A model generated the notes under the pieces. The model was not told where the DNA came from and searched no databases. It saw only the letters and a program-made list of their open reading frames with translations. Made by a program: the position numbers and the translations under genes. Below, piece by piece: positions 26,253 through 34,979 of a DNA stretch of 64,000 bases. The stretch comes from Dongibacter bovis (GTDB lineage Bacteria > Bacillota > Negativicutes > Selenomonadales > Selenomonadaceae). Where the stretch lies: the NCBI GenBank assembly GCA_902763085.1, contig CACWQW010000003.1, forward strand, positions 1 through 64,000, read 5' to 3'. The first letter of the stretch is position 1, and each line of letters starts with the position of its first letter.

Positions 26253-26281
26253 ATTCTATAGGTACTGTTTTCGTTTGTCAA
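26253..26281 (-). promoter_or_regulatory. Symporter promoter
   Basis: -35 TTGACA (26276-26281), a 17-base spacer and -10 TAGAAT (26253-26258) on the minus strand. The predicted start is near 26246, giving a leader of 100 bases. Confidence 0.85.
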
Positions 26282-26495
26282 CTACTAACGCACATGTATA
26301 CATATTTTCTCGCATCGATTATCTGCATATCATGTGAATCCTTTTTGGATGGATTCCTATCTCTTTATGTGGTAAGGAATGGTCCTTCCAGAGATTTTCT
26401 TGCGATGCTGCTCCTTAACAGTTCCGATGCCTTTGTAGGAATCGCATTTCTCTGGTGGGCTCTAAATAGGTTCCCATGGCTAGGAATCCATGCAC
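26282..26495. other. Gene-free stretch between symporter promoter and tRNA-Leu terminator
   Basis: About 214 bases with no gene I can support. A plus-strand frame of 75 codons (26294-26521) has no ribosome site and runs through the tRNA terminator. A minus-strand frame of 20 codons beginning MGTYLEPTREMRF (near 26482) also lacks clear support but could be the decayed start of a gene. The region is more AT-rich than its neighbours. Confidence 0.4.
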
Positions 26496-26526
26496 GAAAA
26501 AAGGCCTCCGGAAACCCGTGAGGCCT
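26496..26526 (-). terminator. Terminator of tRNA-Leu
   Basis: Perfect 7-base stem AGGCCTC / GAGGCCT (26502-26526) with an 11-base loop, then TTTTTTCG on the minus strand, 11 bases after the tRNA 3' end. Confidence 0.9.
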
Positions 26527-26537
26527 GTAAAATCAAA

Positions 26538-26624
26538 TGGTGCCGGTGGCCGGACTCGAACCGGCACATGGTTGCCCACGGCAGATTTTGAGTCTGCTGC
26601 GTCTGCCAATTCCGCCACACCGGC
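26538..26624 (-). tRNA. tRNA-Leu (anticodon CAA)
   Basis: An 87-base class II tRNA. The acceptor stem GCCGGTG/CACCGGC has seven perfect pairs and CCA is encoded. The anticodon arm GCAGA-CTCAAAA-TCTGC gives anticodon CAA, reading UUG codons. It has a long variable arm (CGTGGGCAACCATG) and a T arm GCCGG-TTCGAGT-CCGGC. It has its own promoter and terminator. Confidence 0.96.
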
Positions 26625-26636
26625 GACTGAAATGTG

Positions 26637-26665
26637 TTATAACATCCTAATGCACGAAATGTCAA
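26637..26665 (-). promoter_or_regulatory. tRNA-Leu promoter
   Basis: -35 TTGACA (26660-26665), a 17-base spacer and -10 TTATAA (26637-26642) on the minus strand, immediately downstream of the desulfoferrodoxin stop. Confidence 0.8.
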
Positions 26666-26666
26666 A

Positions 26667-27047
26667 TTAGAGTTCTTTCTTCCAGAGTCCGTGCAGATTG
26701 CAGTATGCATACGCAGCGATTACCTCATCGCCGGGAGCGAGGACAAATACTGCTTTCGGAGTGTCCCCTGGCTGCAGGTGGGCCATCTGGGCACCTTTCT
26801 TCGTCTCCAGGTGGATCCACTCGATCCAATGTTCCGCAAGCATCGGATGGGCAACACTACCCACGTTCACCTCGATCGTCCTATCATGGACCGTCACGAC
26901 GGGGACATGTTTCTCTTGGGCGGCATCGGTCGTATTTGCCTTGATTTCCTGCATAGGCTGACCGCAGCAGACGAGCGGGCCTCCCCCATCCTTGATGACC
27001 CCGATGATATTGCCACAGCTGAGACAACGGAAAAAACGTTTTGCCAT
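26667..27047 (-). CDS. dfx: Desulfoferrodoxin (superoxide reductase)
   Basis: Reduces superoxide to peroxide without making oxygen, a defence of anaerobes. The 126-residue two-domain form: an N-terminal desulforedoxin iron site from Cys8, Cys11 and Cys27-Cys28, and a C-terminal catalytic iron site with EKH (His47), AHP (His67), EHW (His73) and the YCNLHGLW block that supplies the last Cys and His. ATG 27047 has GGAGG 9 bases ahead; a TTG six bases earlier is too close to it. It has its own promoter. Electrons could come from the rubredoxin at 38 kb (inference). Confidence 0.95.
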   Translation of the reverse strand: MAKRFFRCLSCGNIIGVIKDGGGPLVCCGQPMQEIKANTTDAAQEKHVPVVTVHDRTIEVNVGSVAHPMLAEHWIEWIHLETKKGAQMAHLQPGDTPKAVFVLAPGDEVIAAYAYCNLHGLWKKEL

Positions 27048-27097
27048 CTTCAACGACCTCCTACATAATAGAAAATAATAGGCAATGCTCTAAATTC

Positions 27098-27126
27098 ATT
27101 ATACATGAGGTCGATGACCGACGCAA
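27098..27126 (-). promoter_or_regulatory. Desulfoferrodoxin promoter
   Basis: -10 TATAAT (27098-27103) on the minus strand, with TTGCGT 17 bases upstream (27121-27126) as a fair -35. It lies ten bases downstream of the preceding radical SAM gene's stop. Confidence 0.65.
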
Positions 27127-27135
27127 GGGATACCT

Positions 27136-28383
27136 TCATTCGATGTAATGACTGAAACTACCGATGATCAGCTGTGGGAATTCTTCATGCAGCCGTTCGA
27201 GGAATTCTCTTGTTCCGATCGGCGCTTCCTGTTCCGGTGGCATGATGTCCAGGAATGCATCAGGGTCGATATTCAAATTGCGAACTTGGATCATTTGCAC
27301 AGGCAGTTCTCGGAAGAATGTCTGCCAGGCTCCGAATTCCTCCGGCCGATCATTGAAGCCTGGAAAATACAGGAGGTTGAGCGAAACATACGTACCATGC
27401 GCGAGAGCATACCGGATCGACGCCTTGACATCATCGAGATGATAGCTGGCGCGGTAATAAGCATCATAGCTCTCAGGTCTGGCGCTGATGATGGAGACGC
27501 GCAAGCTGTCAAGCCCGGCATCGACAATCTCTCTGATGCCTTCGGTATAGCCTGCATTCGAGTTCATGTTGATCTGGCCCTTTTTTGTCTTCGCGCGGAT
27601 GAGACGGATGCCGGCTGCGATATTGGACGCCGCGAGGCTGGGTTCTCCCTCACACCCCTGCCCGAAGCTGATGATACCATCCGGTGCTACGGAGAGATGA
27701 TAGATGCCGACCTCGGCAATCTCTTCTGGCGTTGGGCGAAAATCAATGCGCTGCTGCGGGGATGGGCAGCACTCCGCTGGTTGCAGAGAAATGCAGCCGA
27801 AGCAATTCGCGTTGCAGACAGGTGAGGCAGGGATGCCGGCTTCCCAACGTCGGTAAAAAAGGTTCTGCGCCGTACAGCAATGCCATTTGAGAGAACATCC
27901 TCCCACTTGTTCGACGATTCGATTGCCCGGCAAATCCTTCTTCGTGCGCTTAACGAGTTTCTTCAGCTCTGGCGTATTGTAGTGAACGGGGTCCCATTTA
28001 TCGTTCTCGTCCGTATAGATGGCAGCACAATAGAGCGCATCGCGATAGACGACGACTGCGGTATAACCGTACAGTGGGAGACGCTCCGCGTTCTCTTCTC
28101 GCTCATACGCGGGTAAGAAAAGTCGTGTATAGCCAGCCGGCAGGATTGCGGCGACGGCAGTCCCCGTGATAGGGAGGATTTCTCCAGCGCTCGTTTGTCC
28201 TACTGCCTGATGATCGGGCAAAAGCATGAGATCTGCACTTTCCGGCAGAGGAATGAGGTCTTCCGGTCGAAGTGCGATGTTCTTGCTCCCCACGCGTCCC
28301 ATGCCGCGCAGTCCAGTGGCATCGAGAATCGTCCCCTCTTCATCTGCATAGACCGCAGTGATGAACTCCTCGTCGCGATTCAT
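27136..28383 (-). CDS. Radical SAM protein of unknown function
   Basis: A 415-residue protein. The [4Fe-4S]/SAM site is the Cys set Cys190-x3-Cys194-x2-Cys197 (VCNANCFGC). A glycine-rich ISFGQGCEGEPSL (about 240) fits the SAM-binding GGE-type strand. The N-terminal 150 residues are an extra domain with no motif I know. Further cysteines (GGCSLKWHCC before the cluster site, PAECCPS after it) could bind an auxiliary cluster. Substrate unknown. ATG 28383 overlaps the pth stop by four bases, so it is translated with peptidyl-tRNA hydrolase, which hints at an RNA, tRNA or peptide target (inference). Confidence 0.85.
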   Translation of the reverse strand: MNRDEEFITAVYADEEGTILDATGLRGMGRVGSKNIALRPEDLIPLPESADLMLLPDHQAVGQTSAGEILPITGTAVAAILPAGYTRLFLPAYEREENAERLPLYGYTAVVVYRDALYCAAIYTDENDKWDPVHYNTPELKKLVKRTKKDLPGNRIVEQVGGCSLKWHCCTAQNLFYRRWEAGIPASPVCNANCFGCISLQPAECCPSPQQRIDFRPTPEEIAEVGIYHLSVAPDGIISFGQGCEGEPSLAASNIAAGIRLIRAKTKKGQINMNSNAGYTEGIREIVDAGLDSLRVSIISARPESYDAYYRASYHLDDVKASIRYALAHGTYVSLNLLYFPGFNDRPEEFGAWQTFFRELPVQMIQVRNLNIDPDAFLDIMPPEQEAPIGTREFLERLHEEFPQLIIGSFSHYIE

Positions 28384-29015
28384 CTACGTCCCTCCTCTGT
28401 GTCCTGATCGAGAGCGGCTGCTTCCGTCTTCTGCGTACGGCTTTTCTTCTTCTTTTTCGGATTATAAAGGTTCATGGCTTTATCGATATCATCGTTCACG
28501 ATACATTCGACCGCTGGAATCAGCGATTGGATCGCCGCTCTTATTTTCGGTGCATCTTCCGTCGTAAATGGTGCGAGTACATGATTGACGACAGACCAGC
28601 CAGGGAGAGGACGACCGATACCGATGCGCAGGCGGGAAAAATGCTCATCCCCCAGGTGTGCAAGGATGGATTTTATGCCATTATGTCCTCCCGAACTGCC
28701 TTTTTTCCGGATGCGGATGACCCCCGCAGGGATATCCATATCATCATGTGCGACAATGAGGTCCTCCGCGGGCAGCTTATAGAAATGCATGATCGGTGCG
28801 ATGGCACGACCGCTGTCATTCATATACGTCTGTGGTTTGACGAGCAGGACGGGCTCCGTACCGATGCGTGTCTTAGCGATAAGCGCATCGAATTTATCCC
28901 GCCATTCCGTTGTACCAAGATGATCGGCGAGCGTATCGATCATGAGGAAGCCGACATTGTGCTTGGTCATGGCGTATTCCCGTCCTGGATTGCCAAGTCC
29001 GGCAATGATTTTCAT
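28380..29015 (-). CDS. pth: Peptidyl-tRNA hydrolase
   Basis: Frees tRNA from aborted peptidyl-tRNA. The 211 residues begin with GLGNPGREYAMTKHNVGF, including the catalytic His20, then KPQTYMNDSG and HDDMDIPAG. The C-terminus carries an extra Lys-rich stretch (KKKKKSRTQK) and an acidic end beyond the usual 185-190 residues. ATG 29015 has GGAGG about 7 bases upstream. It is coupled to the radical SAM gene downstream. Confidence 0.96.
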   Translation of the reverse strand: MKIIAGLGNPGREYAMTKHNVGFLMIDTLADHLGTTEWRDKFDALIAKTRIGTEPVLLVKPQTYMNDSGRAIAPIMHFYKLPAEDLIVAHDDMDIPAGVIRIRKKGSSGGHNGIKSILAHLGDEHFSRLRIGIGRPLPGWSVVNHVLAPFTTEDAPKIRAAIQSLIPAVECIVNDDIDKAMNLYNPKKKKKSRTQKTEAAALDQDTEEGRR

Positions 29016-29026
29016 GAAATTCCTCC

Positions 29027-29875
29027 TCAGTTGTTTGCCGTAGGATCACCGACAAAAAACATATACGCTGCGACGATGATTCCTAAGGCAATCCGGTACC
29101 AACCGAACACCTTGAAATCGTTCGTCTTGATATAATTCAACAGAAATTTGATAGACAGGATGGAGACGATGAATGCCGTCACCATGCCGAGAACCAGGAT
29201 GAGCACCTCTGCGCCGGTGTAATGGATCCCAAACTTTACCATCTTGAGGAAGCTTGCCCCGAACATGACAGGGATCGCAAGAAAAAATGTAAATTCTGTC
29301 GCAACGTAACGGCTCGCACCGAAAAGAAGACCACCGATAATCGTCGAACCGGAGCGGCTCGTCCCCGGGACAAGGGAGAGCACTTGGAAGAACCCGATGA
29401 TGAGCGCGGTCCTGTAATCGAGATGGCGCAGTTCGGTCACGCGTGGACGGCGATGCTTATTATAATTTTCGATCACGATAAAAAGGATTCCGTAGAACAC
29501 GAGCGTCGTCACGACGACAGGTGCCGTCATCAGATGTTCTTCCATGAACTTATTGAGCATGAGTCCGATGACTGCTGCAGGGATCGAGGCCACGATGACT
29601 TTTTTCCAAAGTTCGACGGTATCCAATTTTTCCTGGTGCGATTTCATGGATGAGAACGGATTGAGCTTCTCGAAATTCAGGACTACGACTGCCAAGATGG
29701 CACCGAGCTGGATGACAACGAGGAACATGTCCATGAATTGTTTTGACACCTGCAATTTGATGAACTCGTCGACGAGAATCATATGGCCCGTGCTTGAAAC
29801 AGGGAGCCACTCCGTCAGCCCCTCGACAACGCCGAGCAGTACGGTCTTCAACAGGTCAGCAAAGGTAATGTCCAA
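29027..29875 (-). CDS. uppP: Undecaprenyl-diphosphate phosphatase
   Basis: Recycles the undecaprenyl carrier for peptidoglycan and other surface polymers in the inner membrane. A 282-residue BacA-family protein with the two active-site loops EGLTEWLPVSSTGHM (about 19-33) and PGTSRSGSTIIGG (about 168-180) and about eight membrane segments. It starts with TTG 29875, AGGAGG 8 bases upstream. An extended -10 (TGCTATAAT near 29920) may be its promoter. Eleven bases separate it from pth. Confidence 0.95.
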   Translation of the reverse strand: MDITFADLLKTVLLGVVEGLTEWLPVSSTGHMILVDEFIKLQVSKQFMDMFLVVIQLGAILAVVVLNFEKLNPFSSMKSHQEKLDTVELWKKVIVASIPAAVIGLMLNKFMEEHLMTAPVVVTTLVFYGILFIVIENYNKHRRPRVTELRHLDYRTALIIGFFQVLSLVPGTSRSGSTIIGGLLFGASRYVATEFTFFLAIPVMFGASFLKMVKFGIHYTGAEVLILVLGMVTAFIVSILSIKFLLNYIKTNDFKVFGWYRIALGIIVAAYMFFVGDPTANN

Positions 29876-30027
29876 TCTGATTTCCTCCTAGTATAGCATG
29901 GATTTGAAACAGGAATCATTATAGCACAGACGAGGAACCGCGACATAGAGATCCCCGATTCTTTATAAAAAATTTACTGCGGCGCTGCTATGCGCCATAC
30001 GCAAAGGGAATCGCGAGTGCATGGGCC

Positions 30028-30732
30028 TCATTCCGTTGGAGAAATGCTTCGCCGCTTTCCATCCGCGATGCGTTTCAAGCCTTGCAGATCGAGAAGCGTG
30101 AGATGCCCACGACCTGATTGTAGGAGACCTTCCTGCGAAAAATATTTGACGAGTCGGCTGACGACTTCGCGCGCGCTCCCCATGTAACGTGCGATCTGTT
30201 CATGTGTGAGATGGAGCTCCGGACTGCCCGTCTTTTTCGTTTCTTCAAGAAGGAAGATGGCCAGTCGTCTGTCTGCCGACAGGAAAAGGATCTGCTGCAT
30301 GCGCCAGAGCATCTCCGAAAGCCGCTGTGCCGCCATTTCATACGCATAGGCTTTGACATAGATATTATCACGGACCAGTTGATTGAACACCGCTGCATCT
30401 GTGCGCAGGACATCGGTATCCTCGATGGCTTCGATGGCGACAGGGAATGTCACGGCATCAAGGGAGCAGGAAGCGGAGAGGATGCCGATATCACCGGGGA
30501 ACAGCCGGTAGAGCGTCACGTCACGGCCATCTTCTGAGAGCGTGTAGACGCGGAGTTGACCAGTCTTGACGAGTAGTATGCCAAGGCAGTCACCAGGATC
30601 GCGATGGAGCTGCGCGCTGCGTTCGAAATGCGTGGGATGCGTGCCGGCATTGACATGATCCTTCTCTCTATCGGAAAGGTGCTCCCAGAAACTGAACGTA
30701 CGGATATAGAGGTCAGTGGCGTCCCCCAGCAT
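30028..30732 (-). CDS. Crp/Fnr-family transcription regulator
   Basis: A 234-residue protein: a cyclic-nucleotide-binding-like beta-barrel (about 25-140; GQLRVYTLSEDGRDVTLYRLFPGDI) and a C-terminal winged helix whose recognition part is HLTHEQIARYMGSAREVVSRLVKYF. The N-terminal half has only a few scattered cysteines and no Fnr-type cluster motif, so the ligand is unknown. ATG 30732 with GGAGG 7 bases upstream. It lies between uppP and the prs terminator; its promoter is not obvious. A weak hairpin (GGCGC/GCGCC near 29981-29996) follows it. Confidence 0.9.
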   Translation of the reverse strand: MLGDATDLYIRTFSFWEHLSDREKDHVNAGTHPTHFERSAQLHRDPGDCLGILLVKTGQLRVYTLSEDGRDVTLYRLFPGDIGILSASCSLDAVTFPVAIEAIEDTDVLRTDAAVFNQLVRDNIYVKAYAYEMAAQRLSEMLWRMQQILFLSADRRLAIFLLEETKKTGSPELHLTHEQIARYMGSAREVVSRLVKYFSQEGLLQSGRGHLTLLDLQGLKRIADGKRRSISPTE

Positions 30733-30751
30733 GTGATCTCCTCCTTATTTC

Positions 30752-30780
30752 ATAAAAAAACCTTCCCACACGGGAAGGCA
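30752..30780 (-). terminator. Terminator of prs
   Basis: Perfect 7-base stem CCTTCCC / GGGAAGG with a 4-base loop (30761-30778), then TTTTTTTATG on the minus strand, 25 bases after the prs stop. Confidence 0.93.
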
Positions 30781-30803
30781 AAAATCTAATGGTGTAGGCT
30801 CAA

Positions 30804-31751
30804 TCAGCGGAAAAGCTGGCTGACACTCCGATGGCTTTGGATGCGAATGATGACGTCTGCAATAGGCTCTGCAAGGGAAAGGACGACAATCTTGTCGCTG
30901 GCTTTTTCCGGCGGCAGGGGAATCGTGTCTGTGATGATGAGTTTCTCGATAGGAGAATCATTGATCCGCTGGACAGCCGGATCAGAAAGGATCGCGTGAG
31001 AGCAGGAAGCGTAGATCTTCTTCGCACCGCGCTTCTGGAGCGCGCGTGCTCCCTCGCAGAGGGAACCGGCCGTATCGACAATATCGTCGATGATGACAGC
31101 CGTCTTGCCTTCGACATCACCGATGAGGTTCATGACCTCGGCACAGCCCGGCTTCGGACGACGTTTCTCAATGATGGCAATCGGCGCCTGAAGGTGATCT
31201 GCAAGGATGCGTGCGCGCGTGACACCACCAAGATCCGGCGATACGACGACGACATCTTCGAGTTTCTGGGCACGGAAATAGTTGGCAATCGTTGGAGCAG
31301 CTGCCAGATGATCAACAGGGATATCGAAAAAGCCCTGAATCTGACCTGCATGGAGATCTACGGTAACGACACGCGTGACACCGGCCGTCGTCATGAGGTT
31401 GGCGACGAGCTTGGCGGAAATCGGCTCACGGCCGCGCGTCTTGCGGTCCTGGCGGGCGTACGCATAGTACGGCACGACTGCCGTGATACTATGTGCGGAC
31501 GCACGCTTGCAGGCATCTGCCATGATGAGCAGTTCCATAAGGTTGTCGTTCACAGGGTAGGACGTCGGCTGGATAATGAAGATATCCTTTCCGCGGATAC
31601 TTTCACTGATCATGACCTGGGTTTCACCGTTGTTGAAATGACCGACATACGCATCGCAGAGATTGACGCCAATGCGGTCTGCAATCTTATTCGCAAGCTC
31701 AGGATTCGCGTTACCGGCCAGAATGACCAAATTTCCGGTGTCTAAAGCCAT
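30804..31751 (-). CDS. prs: Ribose-phosphate pyrophosphokinase
   Basis: Makes PRPP from ribose-5-phosphate and ATP, feeding the pur and pyr genes seen elsewhere in the window. At 315 residues it matches the class I length exactly. Motifs: [26 protein letters not shown], the [18 protein letters not shown] cation loop, and [12 protein letters not shown] for PRPP binding. ATG 31751 is preferred; an upstream in-frame TTG lies on the GGAGG itself. The spacing of 11 bases is a little long. Confidence 0.96.
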   Translation of the reverse strand: MALDTGNLVILAGNANPELANKIADRIGVNLCDAYVGHFNNGETQVMISESIRGKDIFIIQPTSYPVNDNLMELLIMADACKRASAHSITAVVPYYAYARQDRKTRGREPISAKLVANLMTTAGVTRVVTVDLHAGQIQGFFDIPVDHLAAAPTIANYFRAQKLEDVVVVSPDLGGVTRARILADHLQAPIAIIEKRRPKPGCAEVMNLIGDVEGKTAVIIDDIVDTAGSLCEGARALQKRGAKKIYASCSHAILSDPAVQRINDSPIEKLIITDTIPLPPEKASDKIVVLSLAEPIADVIIRIQSHRSVSQLFR

Positions 31752-31838
31752 TTTGTTAAGATCCTCCAATTCTAGGAAGCAGCTGTGCTGCTTACCTGTT
31801 CAGAAAAATGAATGATTGCCTCTTAAATGAGTTTATCA

Positions 31839-33206
31839 TTATCTTTTCCGTTTGTCCACCCAGCCGGGGATATTCTTCTGGCGTGCACGCGCAACCGCCA
31901 GCGTGTCCTTCGGAACCGTTTGCGTGATGGTGGAACCGGCCGCGATATATGCACCATCTTCCACAGTGACCGGCGCGACGAGGTTGGAATTGCATCCGAC
32001 GAACGCATTGTTACCGATGGTCGTGCGGAATTTCGTCTTGCCATCGTAATTGACCGTAATGGTACCGCAGCCCATATTGACATTCTCTCCCATATCGCAA
32101 TCGCCGATATAGGAAAGATGCGGCAGTTTCGATCCCTTTCCGATGGTAGAATTCTTCACTTCGATAAAATTATCGATCTTCACGCCTTCACAGATATGCG
32201 TCCCTGGACGCAGGTGGACAAACTGTCCCAGCTTTACATGATCGTCGACCACTGCATCGTGCGCATAAAGGAACTGCCCTGTCACGAAATTGCCGATTTT
32301 CGTATTCTGAATGCGAACCGATGGCCCGATCTCGCAATGTTCTCCGATTTCCGTGCCGCTTTCGAGGTAGGTCATGGGATAGATGACTGTATCCCGACCG
32401 ATTTTAACGTCAGAGTCAATGAATGTGGTAGCAGGATCGATGATGGAAACGCCTTCTGCCATGAGCGCCTCGTTCTTGCGCTGACGCAGGATATGTTCTG
32501 CTTTGGCAAGCTGAGAACGGCTGTTGACGCCGAGGGTTTCCTCATAATCATCCGCAGCAACGGCCCAGATCTTCTCTCCTTGCTTTTGAAGGATTCCCAA
32601 TACATCCGGCAGATAATACTCGCCCTGGGCATTGTCATTCGTGACCTGCGCAAGGGAAGAAAACAGTGCTTTTGCATCAAAGCAATAGATACCGGAATTG
32701 ACCTCATGGATCGCGCGCTCTGCTTCCGTCGCGTCCTTATGTTCGACGATCTTCTCTACCGATCCGTCTGCCTGGCGGATGATGCGCCCGTATCCCGTCG
32801 CATCTGGCATCACCGCCGTGAGCACAGTTGCCTTGGCATGATTTTCCACATGTGCCTCATAGAGCTTTTTCAGAAGGGAACTGGTGAGGAGCGGCGTGTC
32901 GCCGCAAAGGACCATGATCGTCCCCTTCTCCTCTTGCAAAAGGCCTTCCGTCATGCGGACAGCGTGTCCCGTACCTAACTGCTCTTCCTGCGTCACGAAT
33001 TCCGCCTGTCCGCTCAAGGCAGCACGCACCTGCTCCCCGCCAAATCCCGTCACGACGATCTGGCGTTTGGCACCTGCGCCCTTAGCGGCTGTCAGGACCT
33101 GTTCCACTATGCTTTTTCCGCCCGCTTTGTGCAGGACCTTGGGCAGGGAAGATTTCATGCGCGTGCCCTTTCCGGCAGCGAGAATCACCGTTACTAAATC
33201 CGACAT
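31839..33206 (-). CDS. glmU: Bifunctional UDP-N-acetylglucosamine pyrophosphorylase / GlcN-1-P acetyltransferase
   Basis: Last two steps to UDP-GlcNAc, needed for peptidoglycan and lipid A. A 455-residue protein: an N-terminal nucleotidyltransferase (VILAAGKGTRMKS, VLCGDTPLL) to about residue 230, then a left-handed beta-helix of hexapeptide repeats (IGRDTVIYPMTYLE, GKGSKLPHLSYIGD, MGCGTITVNYDGK). ATG 33206 with GGAGG 8 bases upstream. It forms the ispE-regulator-glmU-prs order known from Bacillus. Confidence 0.97.
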   Translation of the reverse strand: MSDLVTVILAAGKGTRMKSSLPKVLHKAGGKSIVEQVLTAAKGAGAKRQIVVTGFGGEQVRAALSGQAEFVTQEEQLGTGHAVRMTEGLLQEEKGTIMVLCGDTPLLTSSLLKKLYEAHVENHAKATVLTAVMPDATGYGRIIRQADGSVEKIVEHKDATEAERAIHEVNSGIYCFDAKALFSSLAQVTNDNAQGEYYLPDVLGILQKQGEKIWAVAADDYEETLGVNSRSQLAKAEHILRQRKNEALMAEGVSIIDPATTFIDSDVKIGRDTVIYPMTYLESGTEIGEHCEIGPSVRIQNTKIGNFVTGQFLYAHDAVVDDHVKLGQFVHLRPGTHICEGVKIDNFIEVKNSTIGKGSKLPHLSYIGDCDMGENVNMGCGTITVNYDGKTKFRTTIGNNAFVGCNSNLVAPVTVEDGAYIAAGSTITQTVPKDTLAVARARQKNIPGWVDKRKR

Positions 33207-33249
33207 ATCTTTGTTCCTCCTCTAGGTTGCAGGATATTTTCAGACATCC

Positions 33250-33975
33250 TCAGAGTGCTTCTTTTGCAGATTTCTTGGTTTTCTTGGCAGACCCCTTTTT
33301 CTTGTTGGCATCTACAGCTTTCAAAAGGGTCTTCTCCGACATTTCCATATGATGTTCTGCCGCCTTCTTCGCGCGCTTCACATCCCCTTCCGCTATGGCT
33401 TCGACGATTTCCCGGTGTTCCTCCAACGTCGTCTCAAGCCGCCCTGGATAGGACATGGAAAGCGTGCGGAAGCGCGTCAGCTGCTCCCTTAAATTGGAAA
33501 TGATACCGACGAGGCGGCTGTTGCGCGCTGCTTTATAGAGAAGATCATGGAATTCGATATCCGTCTCGACGATCTTATCCATGTTTCCCTCTTCGACATA
33601 GCCTCCAATCATCACGAGCAGCCGTTGCAGGCTCTCCAATTCCTCATCGGTGATACGCTCCGCAGCCAATCCATTGGAGAGGGACTCAAGCGCTGTGCGG
33701 ATCTCGAAAATCTCATTGATATCACGGATGGACATGCTGGCAACATACGTACCACGGCGCGGCATCATGATGACGTATCCTTCGAGTTCCAGCTTCCGAA
33801 TGGCCTCTCTGACAGGCGTGCGACTGACGCCGAGCTCTTCGGCAAGCTGGATCTCCATGAGACGTTCGCCCGGTTTCAGAACTCCTCGACGAATCGCATC
33901 CCGCAATGACTCACAGACGACCTCCCTCAGCGGCTGGTAACTATCCAGCTTGATGGGTGACAATTTCTTTTCCAT
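33250..33975 (-). CDS. GntR-family (FadR subgroup) regulator
   Basis: A 241-residue protein: an N-terminal winged helix (GERLMEIQLAEELGVSRTPVREAIRKLELEG, about 36-66, seen as RTPVREAIRKLE) and an all-helical FCD ligand domain with the metal-binding pattern EFHDLLYKAA and EEHREIVEAI to HHMEMSE. A Lys/Ala-rich tail (KKKGSAKKTKKSAK) extends past the domain. It occupies the place held by purR in the Bacillus ispE-purR-glmU order but is unrelated to PurR. Ligand unknown; being between ispE and glmU, it may be read with both. Confidence 0.92.
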   Translation of the reverse strand: MEKKLSPIKLDSYQPLREVVCESLRDAIRRGVLKPGERLMEIQLAEELGVSRTPVREAIRKLELEGYVIMMPRRGTYVASMSIRDINEIFEIRTALESLSNGLAAERITDEELESLQRLLVMIGGYVEEGNMDKIVETDIEFHDLLYKAARNSRLVGIISNLREQLTRFRTLSMSYPGRLETTLEEHREIVEAIAEGDVKRAKKAAEHHMEMSEKTLLKAVDANKKKGSAKKTKKSAKEAL

Positions 33976-33988
33976 GGTAACGAGTCCC

Positions 33989-34855
33989 TCATTTCCTCAT
34001 AGGATTGGCAGTCCTGGTGACAAAGACATCAACGGATGGGATTGCCTGCAGTGCTTTCGCAATCTTTTCGGCCTGCGCCCGATCCTCCGCCAAGCAGAAA
34101 ATCGTCGGCCCACTACCAGACATGAGGCAGGCACGTGCACCGGATCGTATCATTTGTCCCTTTATTTTCGAAAGGATATCATACTTTTTCATAGTAACAC
34201 TTTCGAGGACGTTGCACAACAGCGCGGCAACGCGCGTCTCGTCTTGGGCAGCGATCGCCTGGATCATCCCTTCCGTATCCGGATGGATTCGTGCTGGTTC
34301 TGCATCGTACATCCGATAAGCCCAGGGCGTCGATACGGAGATATGCGGTTTGGCGAGGACGACATCCATCTGGGGAAGATCCGGCAAACGCTTCAGCGTT
34401 TCTCCCCTACCCGTAGCGAGCATCGTTCCGCCAAGCAGGGTAAAGGGAATATCCGAGCCAAGCTCTGCCCCCAGCGCGCAGAGCTCTTCATCGGAGGCGC
34501 CTAAGGCGAACAGTTCGTTCATACCGCGCAGGACAGCGGCGGCATCAGCACTGCCTCCGGCAAGCCCCGCAGCAACGGGAATCCGTTTCGTCAGACGGAT
34601 CTCTATCCCCGTCGTGATATGGTACGAACGATACATGAGCTCCGCCGCCCGCCAGGCAAGGTTCGAAGCATCGGCACGGAGCCAAGGGAGGTTGACAGAA
34701 AGGTGAATCCCCGGTTCGCGGGCCTTTTCTAAACATACGGTATCAGCGAGTTCGATGGACTGCATGACCATGGCCACTTCGTGGAAACCGTCTTGGCGTT
34801 TTCCGAGAATATCGAGCGTCAGATTGATTTTTGCCCGCCCCTGCACTCTTTGCAA
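33989..34855 (-). CDS. ispE: 4-diphosphocytidyl-2-C-methyl-D-erythritol kinase
   Basis: Fourth step of the MEP isoprenoid pathway (GHMP kinase). About 288 residues: RAKINLTLDILGKRQDGFHEV at the start (seen as AKINLTLDIL), the ATP loop PVAAGLAGGSADAAA (about 90-104) and a C-terminal MSGSGPTIF. The open frame continues upstream, but TTG 34855 with AAGGAG 8 bases ahead matches the family start. It is divergent from the P-type ATPase-like gene. Confidence 0.94.
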   Translation of the reverse strand: MQRVQGRAKINLTLDILGKRQDGFHEVAMVMQSIELADTVCLEKAREPGIHLSVNLPWLRADASNLAWRAAELMYRSYHITTGIEIRLTKRIPVAAGLAGGSADAAAVLRGMNELFALGASDEELCALGAELGSDIPFTLLGGTMLATGRGETLKRLPDLPQMDVVLAKPHISVSTPWAYRMYDAEPARIHPDTEGMIQAIAAQDETRVAALLCNVLESVTMKKYDILSKIKGQMIRSGARACLMSGSGPTIFCLAEDRAQAEKIAKALQAIPSVDVFVTRTANPMRK

Positions 34856-34926
34856 AGCGCTCACTCCTTCATTCGTTGTTCTTCCTTCAAGTTTAGCAAC
34901 TTTTTCTCCCTGCGACAAGGTTTCCC

Positions 34927-34955
34927 TTGCTGTCCTCCATTTTCTGTATGATAAT
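34927..34955 (+). promoter_or_regulatory. Promoter of the P1B-ATPase-like gene
   Basis: Plus strand: -35 TTGCTG (34927-34932), a 17-base spacer and -10 GATAAT (34950-34955), about 25 bases before the GTG start. It lies in the 124-base divergent gap with ispE. Confidence 0.7.
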
Positions 34956-34979
34956 AAAGATGGAATGGGAGGGGTCTTC

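Noticed and set aside
26294-26521. 75-codon plus-strand frame beside tRNA-Leu
   Set aside because: No ribosome site, passes through the tRNA terminator; listed only as part of an unexplained interval.
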